From assembly GCA_951217055.1 (NCBI GenBank), contig OX578276.1, positions 16,413,430 to 16,477,429 of the forward strand: a DNA stretch of 64,000 bases, written 5' to 3'. Position numbers and translations under genes: made by a program. Below are positions 21,701 to 30,118 of the stretch, piece after piece (within the stretch, counting starts at the first letter, position 1; each line of letters begins with the position of its first letter). Source of the DNA: Gerris lacustris (taxonomy: Eukaryota; Arthropoda; Insecta; Hemiptera; Gerridae). The notes below the pieces were generated by a model, which did not search any database, was not told where the DNA came from, and saw only the letters and a program-made list of their open reading frames with translations.

Positions 21701-23597
21701 CTTAAACGTCGCAAAACACCTGAGCATTATATGAGATAATTTGTAAAGTTACATTTATGTTGAAGTTTTAATTTTAGAATATTAAAAAAAAGATATAGGT
21801 TTGTAATAATGGCCCTAGTTGTTAAAGCGTACCTAATTTAGCCACATGTGGAGGTGGGATATAAAAAAACACTAATTTTTAGCTTATTTGTCTTGTTACA
21901 ACATGTGGATGATTGTCCTGGCGCACCATGTAAGCTTTGCCTGTTGGTAAAGCTATGATTAAATAAAGTAGATTATAATGATATAATTAAAATCTATTGC
22001 GACGACTCCATTTTACTTTCAGCATTCTTGGTCAGCAACTTGGTCGAAAATTTGTTGTTTTTAGAAAAATGTGTCTGTAGTCTTTGCAGACAAGTGGAGC
22101 CTAAATTACTGGGCTGATTTTTAATCAAATTTGACGTACAATATTTTACAAGAGAACAAGATTGTTTTCAAAAAAATATATAATGACGATATCATGTAAT
22201 ACCATAATAATAAAATATAATTTAATAATATTTAATATTATATAATTAATTTGAGCCAGAAAGAAAGCTACAACTATAATATCACAAATGTGTTAAGTTT
22301 ATTTTATTTACCTCTCGAATCGTATTCTCAACTTCACCATTGGGGTGACGATAATTTCTAAGCAGTAGAAGTAAAACATTATTAAAAAAACTCAAATACT
22401 TATGTATTAATAAATTATTAAACTAAATATTAATACTAATGTTATTTCAATGAAAAAACTAAATAAAGAAATTGACGGATCCTTTTTAAGTAATTTCTAC
22501 AAAATCATGTTTAAATAAAAACTTAGTAAATTAATAATTTGAAAAAAAAATAAATGTCTCTACCTAAAAATACTTTCTTATTTATTAAAGTAGCTTTCGG
22601 CTTTCATAAGAACTTCTTAATGATGAAATCATCATAATAATTAAATATAATTTAATAGTATTATATATAATTATATCTTATAATTTTAATATTATATTTA
22701 TTTATTTAATTTTTTATTATACCTTTATGTTCGTAAGCGTTAGGTCCCTTCATGGCCTAACAATAAAGAGCATCAATACTAGTAGGGGACCACTACTTTA
22801 TAATGAAACTAATGTGTATATAATAAATTAATATAACAGATTAACATAATTAAATTAATATCAGAGACCACATAAGACTGCAGAGTCCTAATGAGTGACA
22901 TAATCCATTTATTTTTTGAACATGTCTCACCTCTCATGGAATCTACCTCTGATTAAAATTTTAATTTCTAATGTACCTTAAACCTCTCAGTCGCTCTAAT
23001 TCCTTACAGCGGTTCTCAACCTGTGGTACGCGTACCCCCACGGGGTACGCGTAAAAATGTGTAAGGGGTAAGCGGTGAACAAAAAGAAGTTATTTTGTTT
23101 ACTTTTCTGTCAAATAAATAAAAACTTTTTAGTAAAATGTCAATTAAAAAATCTTTTTTGGAATTAATATTTCCTATTTACAGCTGTTTCTATAATGTAG
23201 CAATATTAGCAGTTGATATCAGCACTTCATCTAATACAAGAAGTATTTATACAAATAAGGGGTAGTTGTTAGGGGTATACACAGTTAATTATTAAAAAAA
23301 GGGGTACGTGGATTGAAAAAGGTTGAGAACCGCTGCCTTAAGAATTTATTTTGGCTCATTTTAATTAACTTGGGAGAGGGGGTAAACCCTTTTAATCTTC
23401 TTTTTTTTTAAATAAAAAAGTTTAGATTCTGCTGTAAAAAAAAGTGTTTAACGTGTGATTTGATTTTTTTTCTTTCTCTCTCTGTTTAGGAATCAGACGC
23501 AGGATCGGAAAGTGCAGACGAACTGATTGAGAAGAAATTGAGGGAGAAGGCACTTAAGTCTATGAAGAAAGCCAAGGAGCAGAGTTCCGACAGCTGA
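719..23597 (+). CDS. RS-domain (Arg/Ser/Lys-rich) nuclear protein, 3' part of a multi-exon gene
   Basis: Eleven exons join in one frame: 719-915, 1989-2110, 2214-2506, 3389-3452, 3802-4050, 5336-5433, 8383-8520, 10049-10109, 15984-16283, 20954-21061 and 23490-23597. All have AG acceptors and GT donors, and phases agree throughout, giving 578 residues in the window. The upstream exons, including the start codon, lie outside the window. The protein is low complexity: Ser/Arg runs in exons 1, 3 and 4, a Ser/Pro stretch in exon 5, acidic-serine and poly-Lys blocks in exon 9, repeated Lys-His-Lys in exon 10, and a charged predicted helix (ELIEKKLREKALKSMKKAKE) at the end. RS domains are typical of splicing cofactors in nuclear speckles. 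Candidates are RS-tailed cyclophilins (PPIG/NKTR type), SRRM1 or PNISR; no folded domain is visible to choose among them. The exon structure is well supported, the identity is not. Confidence 0.85.
916..1988 (+). other. Intron of the RS-domain gene
   Basis: AT-rich intron with donor gttagt. Two imperfect copies of a dispersed motif (gctgaaatttgcacc, then gctgaaattcacacc), each followed by a similar ttataagat stretch, lie near 1315 and 1447. Nothing else is recognisable. Confidence 0.6.
2507..3388 (+). other. Intron with a short inverted-repeat element
   Basis: The intron contains a MITE-like inverted repeat at about 2646-2816. The left arm gggcccaatgcacacaga matches the complement of tctgtgtgcattgggcca. 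The spacer is purine-rich (gaggcg, gaagaggtgagaaag). The remainder is unremarkable AT-rich sequence. Confidence 0.6.
4051..5335 (+). other. Intron with dispersed repeat sequence
   Basis: No gene is seen. The part near 4795-5100 holds a tctgtctgtctgtcac stretch, of the kind found in the dispersed repeats elsewhere in the window. The rest is AT-rich. Confidence 0.5.
5810..6080. repeat. Dispersed repeat ending in a hairpin (family with 55.3-55.6 kb)
   Basis: The sequence carries a gtagcgcccccaaattt stretch, a cagacagacgacagacg stretch, then cctcaaaacgtgtaaatcc, and ends in tactttctctttatatgaga with aagta, a 9-bp hairpin. A close copy lies at about 55325-55630, and weaker or partial copies near 12510-12700 and 37560-37790. 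No coding frame or target duplication is evident, so the class is unknown. Confidence 0.7.
6689..6847. mobile_element. Possible TTAA-flanked small element
   Basis: TTAA followed by cgcccagg at the left mirrors cctgg-like ccaagcg before TTAA at the right (ttaacgcccagg against the complement ttaacgcttggt). TTAA target sites suggest a piggyBac-type MITE, but the inverted repeats are short and imperfect. Confidence 0.35.
7620..8270. repeat. Tandem repeat, about six units of 92-145 bp
   Basis: Units beginning cttgttcagtctattcaa start at 7621, 7727, 7833, 7925, 8017 and 8162, with a partial unit near 8253. Steps are 106, 106, 92, 92 and 145 bp. The first two units contain the perfect palindrome ttccggaactctg...cagagttccggaa; in later units its second half is missing, which explains the 14-bp shorter period. 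The last step contains an unrelated insert. It lies inside the intron before exon 8383. Confidence 0.9.
8950..9420. repeat. Dispersed repeat shared with 46.1-46.7 kb
   Basis: The stretch ends in aaaactgccccaggagtctc and aatgtcttggggagac, the reverse complement of the copy at about 46160-46215. Inside it has mirrored gtctaa/ttagac words that give an inverted-repeat look. No coding frame is present. It sits in the intron 8521-10048, the rest of which is AT-rich and unremarkable. Confidence 0.65.
10279..10312. repeat. (ATT)n microsatellite
   Basis: About eleven tat/att trinucleotide units occur in the intron between exons 10049-10109 and 15984-16283. Confidence 0.85.
10701..11081 (+). pseudogene. 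gag fragment of the LTR element
   Basis: The open frame lacks an ATG. It has a Pro/Thr-rich stretch, then a capsid-like region (FKEWMEVWYNFTVITELDKK) of the kind found in Gag of Ty3/gypsy elements. It ends abruptly where sequence from the far end of pol is joined, consistent with an internal deletion near 11065-11080. Confidence 0.6.
11066..12335 (+). pseudogene. RNase H tail and integrase fragment of the LTR element
   Basis: The first frame carries the motif GKEHCIPDALSRAP, the usual end of the gypsy RNase H domain. A frameshift near 11230-11260 separates it from the integrase frame (11268-12335, 355 codons). The integrase keeps its zinc-binding HHCC set (LHIAHQG and CEKC) and a complete catalytic triad: Asp in SSDLF, Asp in KTDNDPVF and Glu in GHAESN. 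A chromodomain-like tail is absent. The region ends directly at the right LTR. The family call is firm; the frameshift and missing RT make it a pseudogene. Confidence 0.85.
12496..13295. other. Intron sequence without recognisable genes
   Basis: AT-rich. The part at 12510-12700 is a decayed copy of the hairpin-ended dispersed repeat (ctgaacctgtatgctgcc, then actcaagggacctcaa). Nothing else is seen. Confidence 0.5.
13297..14125 (-). mobile_element. LINE 3' fragment (non-LTR retrotransposon)
   Basis: The minus-strand frame 13648-14121 encodes the region after the RT palm (SHLTYGIILWGHA, then LKQKKVIRILSGD), the usual C-terminal part of jockey/CR1-type reverse transcriptases. A 3' untranslated stretch follows and ends in a (TTA)n tail on the minus strand at about 13297-13312. 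The copy is strongly 5'-truncated. Confidence 0.8.
13648..14121 (-). pseudogene. Reverse transcriptase C-terminal fragment
   Basis: 157 codons with no frameshift. It matches the thumb/C-terminal part of insect LINE polymerases, with LTYGIILWG in the place of the usual YGxxxWG motif. The endonuclease and the YADD palm are missing. It is probably a dead-on-arrival insertion in an intron. Confidence 0.75.
14311..14733 (-). pseudogene. Reverse transcriptase C-terminal fragment (second LINE)
   Basis: 140 codons of the post-palm domain, ending before the (GTAA)n tail. It contains SEAWCLTK and LRWLGHVHRM, hallmarks of the endonuclease-reverse transcriptase family common in insects. The frame continues beyond the inserted pogo element at 15875. 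Confidence 0.8.
14747..15874 (-). mobile_element. pogo/Tigger-like DNA transposon relic
   Basis: The terminal inverted repeats are cagtagagcgtcgattatcc and its near-perfect complement ending ...gacgctctactg. It is 1128 bp long. TA precedes the left end and AA (a mutated TA) follows the right end. Removing the element with one TA copy rejoins the host LINE reading frame, which confirms both ends. Minus-strand pieces of a pogo-type transposase remain inside. A poly-T run and small repeats (tagttaaaaa) interrupt the rest. Confidence 0.9.
15353..15487 (-). pseudogene. pogo-type transposase N-terminus (CENP-B-like helix-turn-helix)
   Basis: The ATG-started frame reads MLTKPKKVVLSLKDKMEIIT, then RMKKGETGQALAIKIVLVNQ, then stops. 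This fits the psq/CENP-B N-terminal DNA-binding domain of Tigger transposases. A later piece on the same strand (about 15100-15155; RFLQKRVSGQPILCEKAVEL) is the second, CENP-B-type DNA-binding region. Stops and frameshifts separate the pieces, and the DDE domain is not recognisable. Confidence 0.8.
16284..16990 (+). other. Intron sequence, nothing recognised
   Basis: AT-rich intron after the exon 15984-16283. No repeat or reading frame can be supported. Confidence 0.5.
16997..17288. mobile_element. Palindromic MITE, about 290 bp
   Basis: The left arm has caaggatgttatataaagg and caaaaaagtgaccccatgg. The right arm carries their complements (ccatgaagatatg after tcatggggtcactttttt, and cctttatataagatccttg). 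A second matched pair, gggacaaattaccttc and gaaggtaatttgtccc, lies nearer the centre. There is no coding content and no clear target duplication. Confidence 0.8.
17289..17943 (+). other. Intron sequence, nothing recognised
   Basis: AT-rich, without supported genes or repeats. One or two GC-richer stretches near 17640-17720 have no match elsewhere in the window. Confidence 0.4.
17944..18283. mobile_element. MITE with pogo-like ends, copy 1
   Basis: The terminal inverted repeats are cagtagaacctcgataa and ...gcgaggttctactg. TA flanks both sides (17942-17943 and 18284-18285). It is 340 bp long and noncoding, with repeated gttgtgttatcaagg motifs. A homologous copy in the opposite orientation is at 24745-25087. 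TA target sites and CAGTAGAACCTCG-like ends fit the pogo/Tigger group. Confidence 0.85.
18286..19292 (+). other. Intron sequence with a local duplication
   Basis: The phrase ctgcttgaactaatgata occurs at about 18997 and again at 19167, with similar flanks (gttgattgtaaagt), so a segment of about 170 bp is duplicated imperfectly. Otherwise it is AT-rich with no features. Confidence 0.6.
19295..19983. mobile_element. Long palindromic MITE (gggtgggct family), copy 1
   Basis: A 689-bp near-complete snapback. The ends gggtgggctgaa and ttcagcccaccc are flanked by TA on both sides. The arms of over 300 bp share gatcgaatgacacttagg, ttattcacttattagc and gagataagtcggtacata, pairing around a centre near 19635. 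There is no coding capacity. A second copy at 50262-51380 carries an inserted hAT element. Confidence 0.9.
19986..20953 (+). other. Intron, with a possible SINE-like stretch
   Basis: The 20380-20790 part is GC-richer than its surroundings and ends in ttattttatttcattg, which could be a decayed SINE tail. No convincing A and B boxes or target duplication were found. The rest is AT-rich. Confidence 0.35.
21307..21372 (+). CDS. Alternative terminal exon of the RS-domain gene
   Basis: A second possible last exon follows an acceptor (ttgcag) at 21301-21306. It enters in phase 0 after exon 20954-21061 and encodes EVRVSEKLKALALGPKSKHR plus Gln before TAA at 21370-21372. It carries no internal donor, and a polyadenylation signal follows at about 21574. 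The exon at 23490 also enters in phase 0 from the same donor, so the two are mutually exclusive C-termini giving 564 or 578 residues of in-window protein. Transcripts would be needed to prove use. Confidence 0.6.
   Translation, partial: EVRVSEKLKALALGPKSKHRQ
21380..23006 (+). other. 3' UTR of the short isoform and intron of the long isoform
   Basis: Very AT-rich with runs of taatatta-like sequence. No repeat or gene is supported apart from the poly(A) signal at 21574. Confidence 0.5.
21574..21579 (+). terminator. Polyadenylation signal for the short isoform
   Basis: AATAAA lies about 200 nt beyond the stop of the alternative exon, and an overlapping second AATAAA follows directly. The placement suits a short 3' UTR, but the region is AT-rich and chance matches are common. 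Confidence 0.4.
23007..23335. mobile_element. hAT-type MITE (ggttctcaacc family), copy 1
   Basis: The ends are cagcggttctcaacctgtgg and ...ggttgagaaccgctg. Subterminal ggtacgcgtaccccc words are palindromic. A shared cctta is seen on both sides. It is 329 bp and noncoding. Copies occur at 32143-32461 and, broken, from 38031. CAGNGGTTCTCAACC ends are typical of hAT elements. Confidence 0.8.
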
Positions 23598-23804
23598 TAG
23601 AGCCCGCAGCATCCATCTATTCAACTTATTGTCACTTTGCGACAGTATTCCTAATTTTCCACCTGACTCTTATTTTCTTTTTTTGTGATTTTTTTTATAA
23701 TTTGAAAAAAAATAATCATATATTTTTCTTCTTTTTTTTAATGAATTGATTTACACTGTGTAGAATTTCTTTGTCTGTTTAGGTATAAGTATTTTTTTTT
23801 CTTG

Positions 23805-23810
23805 AATAAA
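23805..23810 (+). terminator. Polyadenylation signal of the RS-domain gene
   Basis: AATAAA lies 208 nt after the TGA at 23595-23597. It is followed by a GT-rich stretch (gttgttgttattgtt) near 23833, as expected of a downstream element. Confidence 0.6.
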
Positions 23811-23819
23811 TGTTTAGTT

Positions 23820-24093
23820 TATATGTGATATTGTTGTTGTTATTGTTAGATTACTTAAACCTTGTACTGGATTGAATCAATTTTTAATATAAAATTTGAT
23901 TGGTTCTTCTGAGATTTTTGGGAATTCACAGACTACAGAAATAAGATAGTAAGCATTTATTAAATATTAGTAAGATTTACATAACAATTAGTTTGTTTTA
24001 GATGCATCAAACCATTATACAAATCAGTCAATGGTGATGGTCAAGAACCACTAATTCTCTAAGAGCCAAATAGACAGGTACTAGCTAGTCTAT
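23820..24093. other. Intergenic sequence downstream of the RS-domain gene
   Basis: AT-rich sequence between the poly(A) site region and the mariner relic; no features are seen. Confidence 0.5.
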
Positions 24094-24432
24094 ACAGGGT
24101 GATTATAAAATGTTTGGTAAAACATTGAGCTATTATTCTACACAGCAAGGTAGGTAAAAGAACCCAAATAAACATGTGTTCTAAAAAACTGCATGTTTCC
24201 AAGTTACGAGCAATTTTTGTACTTAGGAAATAAAAACTTGTTAAAAATTAAACTATTCGTGTAAGTTGATAATAATTATATTTTAATTTTGAATGCATCA
24301 AGGTGGATGTTTGACATCTCCACCTCTGATCTCCACATACTCGTCTAATCTACTCCTCAATTGTCTTACTCTTTAAAATATACCTGACATTCCTCTAACA
24401 GTTAGGCAGGCATAGTTAACTTCTGTACTATT

Positions 24433-25310
24433 AGTCAAGGAGATAGCGTGCAAAAAATTTTCTAATATCAAGCTAGAATTTTGTGTACAAGTAAATCTTT
24501 TGGTGCCTTTTTAGAATATATGGTAAGCTAAATTCGTCTGCTGGACATACTTGGCGATAGGCATTTGAAAAAAATTTACCAGTGAACCACCCATTATATG
24601 GTGGACAATGTGATTTTCATGATCCTGTGTACAAAATTTGTTAGTAGACCGAAAATCAAGTTAATGTTAGTTTGTCACTTAATATGTTATAGTTAGTCAA
24701 ATATTACTCCAAATCAAATAGGTTACCTATTAAGTGACAAACTACAGTAGAACCTTGCTTACACGACCCTCAATAACACGAAAACCTCAATTACAAGTGC
24801 AATTTTCAAATCCCCTTGAGATTGCCATAACACATAATGTTAAATTAACCTCTATATCACGACTATTATTATCCAAACAACCTCAATAACATGGATTTTT
24901 TCCAATTCATAACGTAACTCAGAACCTCTATAACAAGTCGTTTTGAGAATGGGTAGACCTTGAACGAGTCTAGACTTGAAAACCCCGCCCATTATCCTCG
25001 AAAACACGACCCTCAACAAAAAGAGCACCTCGATAACAAGACTGTTTCCCTAATCCCCTTGAGACACTTCTTATCGAGGTTCCACTGTACCATCAACTTG
25101 TTTTTTGGTCTACTTACTAATTTTGTACTCAGGATCATGAAAACCAAATTGTCCACCATAAAGGGGGGACATGGCTACTCCCCACCAGTTTTTTTTTTCA
25201 AATGCCTATTGCCAAGCTATGTCCTGCAGACGAACTTAGCCGACATCATATTCTTATAAGGCACCAAAAGATTTACTTGTACACAAAATTCTAGCTTGAT
25301 TATAAGGACT
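24433..25310. mobile_element. Palindromic MITE (agatagcgtgcaaaa family), copy with nested MITE
   Basis: The left arm begins gtcaaggagatagcgtgcaa and the right arm ends ...aaattctagcttgat. Matching inner words are caagctagaattttgtgtac and gtacacaaaattctagcttg. The right end is truncated. The pogo-like MITE 24745-25087 is inserted near its centre. Related copies are 26466-27045 and a half copy at 31842-32134. Confidence 0.8.
24745..25087. mobile_element. MITE with pogo-like ends, copy 2 (inverted)
   Basis: The ends are cagtagaaccttgcttac and ...tatcgaggttccactg, with TA on both sides. It is 343 bp and the reverse orientation of 17944-18283: caattacaagtgcaattttc appears here and its complement there. 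It is noncoding. Confidence 0.85.
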
Positions 25311-25934
25311 TGGGACTTCTTGTGGACTATATATTAATGAGGTGACCTTACACAAGGCTTTTAAAACATCCCCAAAAGAAAAACTTAAACAGATTAAGGT
25401 CTGGTGAGAGTGGTGGCCATGGAATAGGCCCACATCAGCCAATCTATTGCTCGCCAAAGACTTAAGATGGGTGCTGCTTCACAAGTATGGTGCATTAACC
25501 TCATCCCTTGGGGTAATTGTAAAAGCACATTCTCTAAAAGGCCTGCAAGTTAATTATTTAGTTACACCTTATTTTTAATAGTTTGATTTATTTACAAGAT
25601 CCAATGATTGTTTATAACTAGGAGTAAACACCTGATTCTTGGACACATGTTTATAAGAACTTTTTTACTTACCTTGGTGAGATGAATAATAATACCTCAT
25701 AGTTTGACAAAACAATTAAAATCCCCCCCCCCCCCATTATGTACAAAGCAGTGTGTGAGTTTGTTTGATTTTTATACAAATCTACATTTTTCTTCTGAGA
25801 TTGATACAGTTTTGGATGCTTGACCTAAACAAGAGGAAGGCCACTGTCTACATGAGATTTCAAGACAACATAATTTAGTATGAATTTGAAAACAAATAAA
25901 TAACTTCTTATATAGCTTTTTATACTCTTATGCA

Positions 25935-27155
25935 GGGTGTTTAAACAAATATTTTCAGATATTTTACCAACTTTATAGATCTTGTCAATACACACAAAAA
26001 GTCCTTATGAACCTAGTTTTGAAAATTATTCTTATTATTATTTATACTGAGTAGGATTTCAGAATTTGATCCATCACTAGTGCTATTGAAGTAGATTAAA
26101 CAACATTTTTTGGGGTTTTTGTGAAAGTTTCAATGTTTTGTTTTACTTTTGGCTGTAATTGGTTTTGTTATTAATGCTATTAAAGCCGTTGTAGTGTTCA
26201 TTGTTGAAATTTGTATTTACCTAATATTTTGGAATATGTAATACCATCGCGGAAAAGGTCAAAGGTAATAATTAATTGTTATGGGCACGTTCATTTTTGC
26301 GGAGATGGGAAGGATGGGTACAAATGGAAGGAGAACATGTAAAAACATCTACTTTAATTATTGGTAATTAAAATATTTTATTTAACAAACTTTTGTTTTA
26401 ATGATAGAGGAACTTTTTGAAATAACTAACAATATTTATTTTCTTTTTGAACAAATCCTATCTTATAGTCCAGGAGATAGCGTGCAAAAAAGTGTCTGAC
26501 TAACATCAAGCTAGAATTTTGTATACAAGTTAATCTTTTAGCGACTTTTAAGAATATGTGGTCGGCTAAGTTCGTCTGCAGGACATAGCTTGGCAATAGG
26601 CGTTTGAAAAAAACAAACCGGTGGAGAGCGGCCATGTCTCACCAATTATGGTGGACAATGTGATTTTCATGATCCTGAGTACAGAATTAGTTAGTAGACC
26701 GAAAATCAAGTTGATGTTAATTTATCCCTTGACAGGTGACCACGTTGAATTTTAGTAATATTTGAATAACAAACCTATCAAGTGTGAAAATAATATCGAC
26801 TTGATTTTTGGTCTACTAACTAATTCTGTACATCGGATCATAAAAATCACATTGTCCACCATAATTGGTGAGACATGGCCGCTCTCCACCGGTTTGCTTT
26901 TTTCAAATGCCTATTGCCAAGCTATGTCCCGCAGACGAACTTAGCCGACCACATATTCTTAAAAGGCGCTAAAAGATTAACTTGTATACAAAAGTCTAGC
27001 TTGATGTTAGTCAGACACTTTTTTGCACGCTATCACCTGGACTATTAAAAACGGTTGATTTTCAAAGGCATGTTTATTAGGACTTTTTTGTTTTGTATTG
27101 ATGAGATCTAATGGGTTAACATATCCAAATTTATTTTTTGTACACCCTGTATATA
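25935..27155. mobile_element. mariner-like MITE with a palindrome inserted
   Basis: The left end gcagggtgtttaaacaaata and the right end ...ttttttgtacaccctgtat are inverted repeats. They share cttgtcaatacacacaaaaa against the complement of ttttgttttgtattgatgag further in. The inside is AT-rich and noncoding and is interrupted by the palindrome at 26466-27045. The adjoining stretch 25510-25934 has no recognised feature apart from a C11 run at about 25724. Confidence 0.65.
26466..27045. mobile_element. Palindromic MITE (agatagcgtgcaaaa family), intact copy
   Basis: A 580-bp snapback. The left end agtccaggagatagcgtgca pairs with the right end ...tgcacgctatcacctggact. Arms of about 250 nt include catgatcctgagtacagaat and its partner. 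A spacer of about 70 nt lies between them. It is noncoding. Confidence 0.9.
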
Positions 27156-27194
27156 ATAAGCATGAATTTTTATAACATTTGGTTTAAAAAATGG

Positions 27195-27284
27195 GTACTT
27201 GTTATTAGGGTTCCTCCCTAAAAGTTAGAGATCACCTCTCTAACCACCTCTAACTTTTAGGGAGGGCACCTAATTAACAAGTAC
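27195..27284. mobile_element. Short snapback element, 90 bp
   Basis: gtacttgttattagggt and cctccctaaaagttagag pair with ctctaacttttagggagg and ctaattaacaagtac, leaving a loop of about 18 nt. The near-perfect hairpin may be a small MITE. Confidence 0.75.
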
Positions 27285-27901
27285 CAAAAAATGCAAATAA
27301 ATAAGAAGTACTTGTCAAATTTTTAAGCACACATGGTGTTAACTTGTGATGTTCTTGAAGTGTATCACACTATGTCATAGCTTTAACCAGTTTAACATAA
27401 GATTAAATTTACAGCTAAATGAAGCAATAGGACACCATAGAAAAACAGTGTTTTCAAACTCAGTATTTGTAAAAATTGTACATGGTGTAGTTTTTTCGAG
27501 GTACAAAAAAAGTAAGTATTAAGAAGGATTTTAAAGCGATGAAATTAGAACTCAAAACTAAATATTTTCACAAACTTTGTGTAATACTGCCAGATTCAAC
27601 AAATAAAATATTATTATGAACTACCTCGTTTACTATAAATGTATATACATATTAATTTTTAATGCTAAAACTTTTGAACTTATCTTAACACAATAAAACT
27701 ACTTCATAGTCTCCAGCTGAAACCACTCAAGGTATAATTCTTAAAGATTTGGGGATTTTTTTCTTTCGTAAAATGCGATTTCCTTTAATAAATAGATTAG
27801 AATTTGGCCTCTTGTTGTCGGACTTATGAATAAGATAACTTAGCTTGAAGTGTGATCCTAGTTAGTAAGATAAACTTTTTTTGTTTTTCAAGTTGACTTA
27901 A

Positions 27902-28881
27902 CCCTAAAACACTACCTATACGTCAAAGTGACTTTTTGAATTGATAAAAATGGCTGCCAGTTGCCCCCACTATGTCTAATAGTTCCCGACGTCCCCGTAT
28001 GCCTACCCTGTTTAGTATTTTTTATAATAATTATTTTTCTAATGCTTAGTTGTAAGAAATTTGTCTGAAACTAATGCAAAAATTACTGTGAATAGATGTT
28101 ACCTGAAAGTAAAATTGTGTTTCTCTACTTATTAACCCTCGGGTGCACGTGGTCTAATACAGACACGAGGAGGCGCAGACCCCTGATAGGACTTATCTGT
28201 TTTTAATGCCCACACAACATGTAAAATAAATATAAACTTGAAATCATTGTAGCAAAATATTATAAAACATATTTAAATTGGTTTTATTATGTTTTTAATT
28301 TATAAAATAGCGTTGTTTAGTCTCATAAGCACAGAATTTGTCCGTCTCAATTATAATTTTTTAATTGTTTCTGTATATTTTTATTATTTTATTTTTAAAT
28401 TCAGGTACCATATTAATTTATTTTGTACTCTATGTATAAATTTCACTAAAATTATGTATAATACTAAAATTTAAGTGAAAATGGCGCGGGTCCCCTGTCA
28501 AAACAATATGGGCACAGAATCGAAGTATAATCACGTATGATGTCTAACTGTGACTGATTCTCTTGATAAAAGCAAGAAATGTGGCTAGAAAAATCCCTAT
28601 CTTCCAATCGCACCCACATCTATCTCAATGTCACAGTTATATCTTAAATGTAGGCCTCACAGGACCGCACGTTCTTGAGGGTTAATATACAATTTTTTTT
28701 TTTTTAAAACAATCATTAATCGCATATTTATATATTATAAACCAAACTAATACTGGCGTTTTAAGTAACTTACTATATTTAGAGACTAAAAAATAGTATA
28801 ATTTAAAACAGATCCAAATGATAGTCACAGTGACGTTTCGGTAGTAACAACATACTAATACTTAACACTAGTATTCTAGGG
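27902..28881. mobile_element. TTAA-flanked piggyBac-like element (outer)
   Basis: The terminal repeats are ccctaaaacacta and ...tagtattctaggg. They are directly flanked by TTAA at 27898-27901 and 28882-28885. Subterminal cgtcaaagtgac and gtcacagtgacg also mirror each other. It is 980 bp with no transposase. A second TTAA element (28136-28681) sits inside. Confidence 0.8.
28136..28681. mobile_element. TTAA-flanked piggyBac-like element (inner)
   Basis: The ends are ccctcgggtgcacgt and ...cgcacgttcttgaggg, with TTAA at 28132-28135 and 28682-28685. It is 546 bp and noncoding, nested in the larger element, so it arrived later. Confidence 0.75.
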
Positions 28882-28885
28882 TTAA

Positions 28886-29872
28886 CGTAGAAAGCTGCAC
28901 AACTTGAAGAGCCATAGATAAGAATATCGAGGGAGTGAACGCAGCAGTATTTTTCACTGAATGAGCACCAGATTAATTTATATGAGCCAGCTACATAAGT
29001 AGGCCTCTTGCTGCTCAGCTGGAGTGCACCGTATGACTGCTCGTTCTCCACCTGGTGTATAAAAGATAACAGGTCTGTTTTACCTCAGTTTAGTTAAGAT
29101 ACCTGTCTGCTGGACAGTTGATTGTACAGTGTACTGTAATATTTTATATTTTCTCTGTTTGTGTTTGCTTGTTATGAGAAAAAATAGGTAACAGGCTATG
29201 GTTTCAATCCCAAAGTGGCCAGTTATAAAGCTTCTATTGTGTGTGAATATATTAATTATCTAAAAATAATAAAAAAAAAAACCACTAATTTAAATTTAAT
29301 AAAAGTAATAAATATTTATTTAATACTTAGTATTTGATATTAATTATTTGAATAGTTAAAAATTAAATTAGGATAAATTGGAATAATATAAAACAAAGTT
29401 TTACTTTAGTATGTTACCTTGACACCTGTCAGTATATTATATTCATGTTAATTAGACTAATTAACAACAAAACTGAACTTGGCAAGGTTCAATCTATGCT
29501 AATATCTAACAAATTATTAACATCCTGTTAATTTTCACATGTCCACCTTTCTTTTAATTAGCTACAAAATTAATAAAATATTATCTATTATCTAAGAATT
29601 AATTTATTTGTTTTGCTAGGTGTTGGATAGCTGAGGTCATATTATACAACCTTTTTAAGAATTTAAATAAACTAAACTGTGTAAAATACCAAGATAACTT
29701 AATTATTTAGTAATAAATAAAACTAGTTTTTTTTTTTTTTTTTTCAGAAAATATGTATTTGTGCCTAATAATTCTAAAAAATTGTTGCACATTCTACCTG
29801 CTTTATATGTAGATAGCTTAAATAGAAAGGACCTACTAAAATAACTCAATTTCATAACAATTGTTATAACTA
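28886..29872. other. Intergenic sequence, nothing recognised
   Basis: AT-rich. The minus-strand frame 28803-29051 overlaps the outer TTAA element and has no supporting motif. Confidence 0.5.
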
Positions 29873-30118
29873 TAAGGCCGATCGGCCACCAGAAGCTGAG
29901 CAGAGCGGAGCGGAGTGTAGCTGAGTGTAGTTGAGTCCAAGGGGTGTGGCAACCGAAAGCGGAGCGGAGTCGAGCTGACTGTAGCGGAGTCTAGCTGACT
30001 CCGCTCTGTGTTCGTTTGCGTGAACTAAGCTAGTACACCCAAAAATGTCAACCCAACGAAAACTATTATATTAGTGTTTAGGATTCTGAAACCGAGTTCT
30101 CTCCGAGTTTTCTCTTGC

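Larger units (their letters stand above)
24096..25510 (-). mobile_element. mariner/IS630-like transposon relic, interrupted
   Basis: The left end acagggtgattataaaatg resembles mariner-type ends. Minus-strand protein pieces remain. At about 25345-25460, GPIPWPPLSPDLNLFKFFFW with GCFKSLV is the C-terminal catalytic part with the SPDLN motif. At about 24300-24370, RVRQLRSRLDEYVEIRGGDV is the C-terminus. Stops and frameshifts are frequent. The two pieces are separated by the palindromic MITE at 24433-25310. The right end is not certain. Confidence 0.7.
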
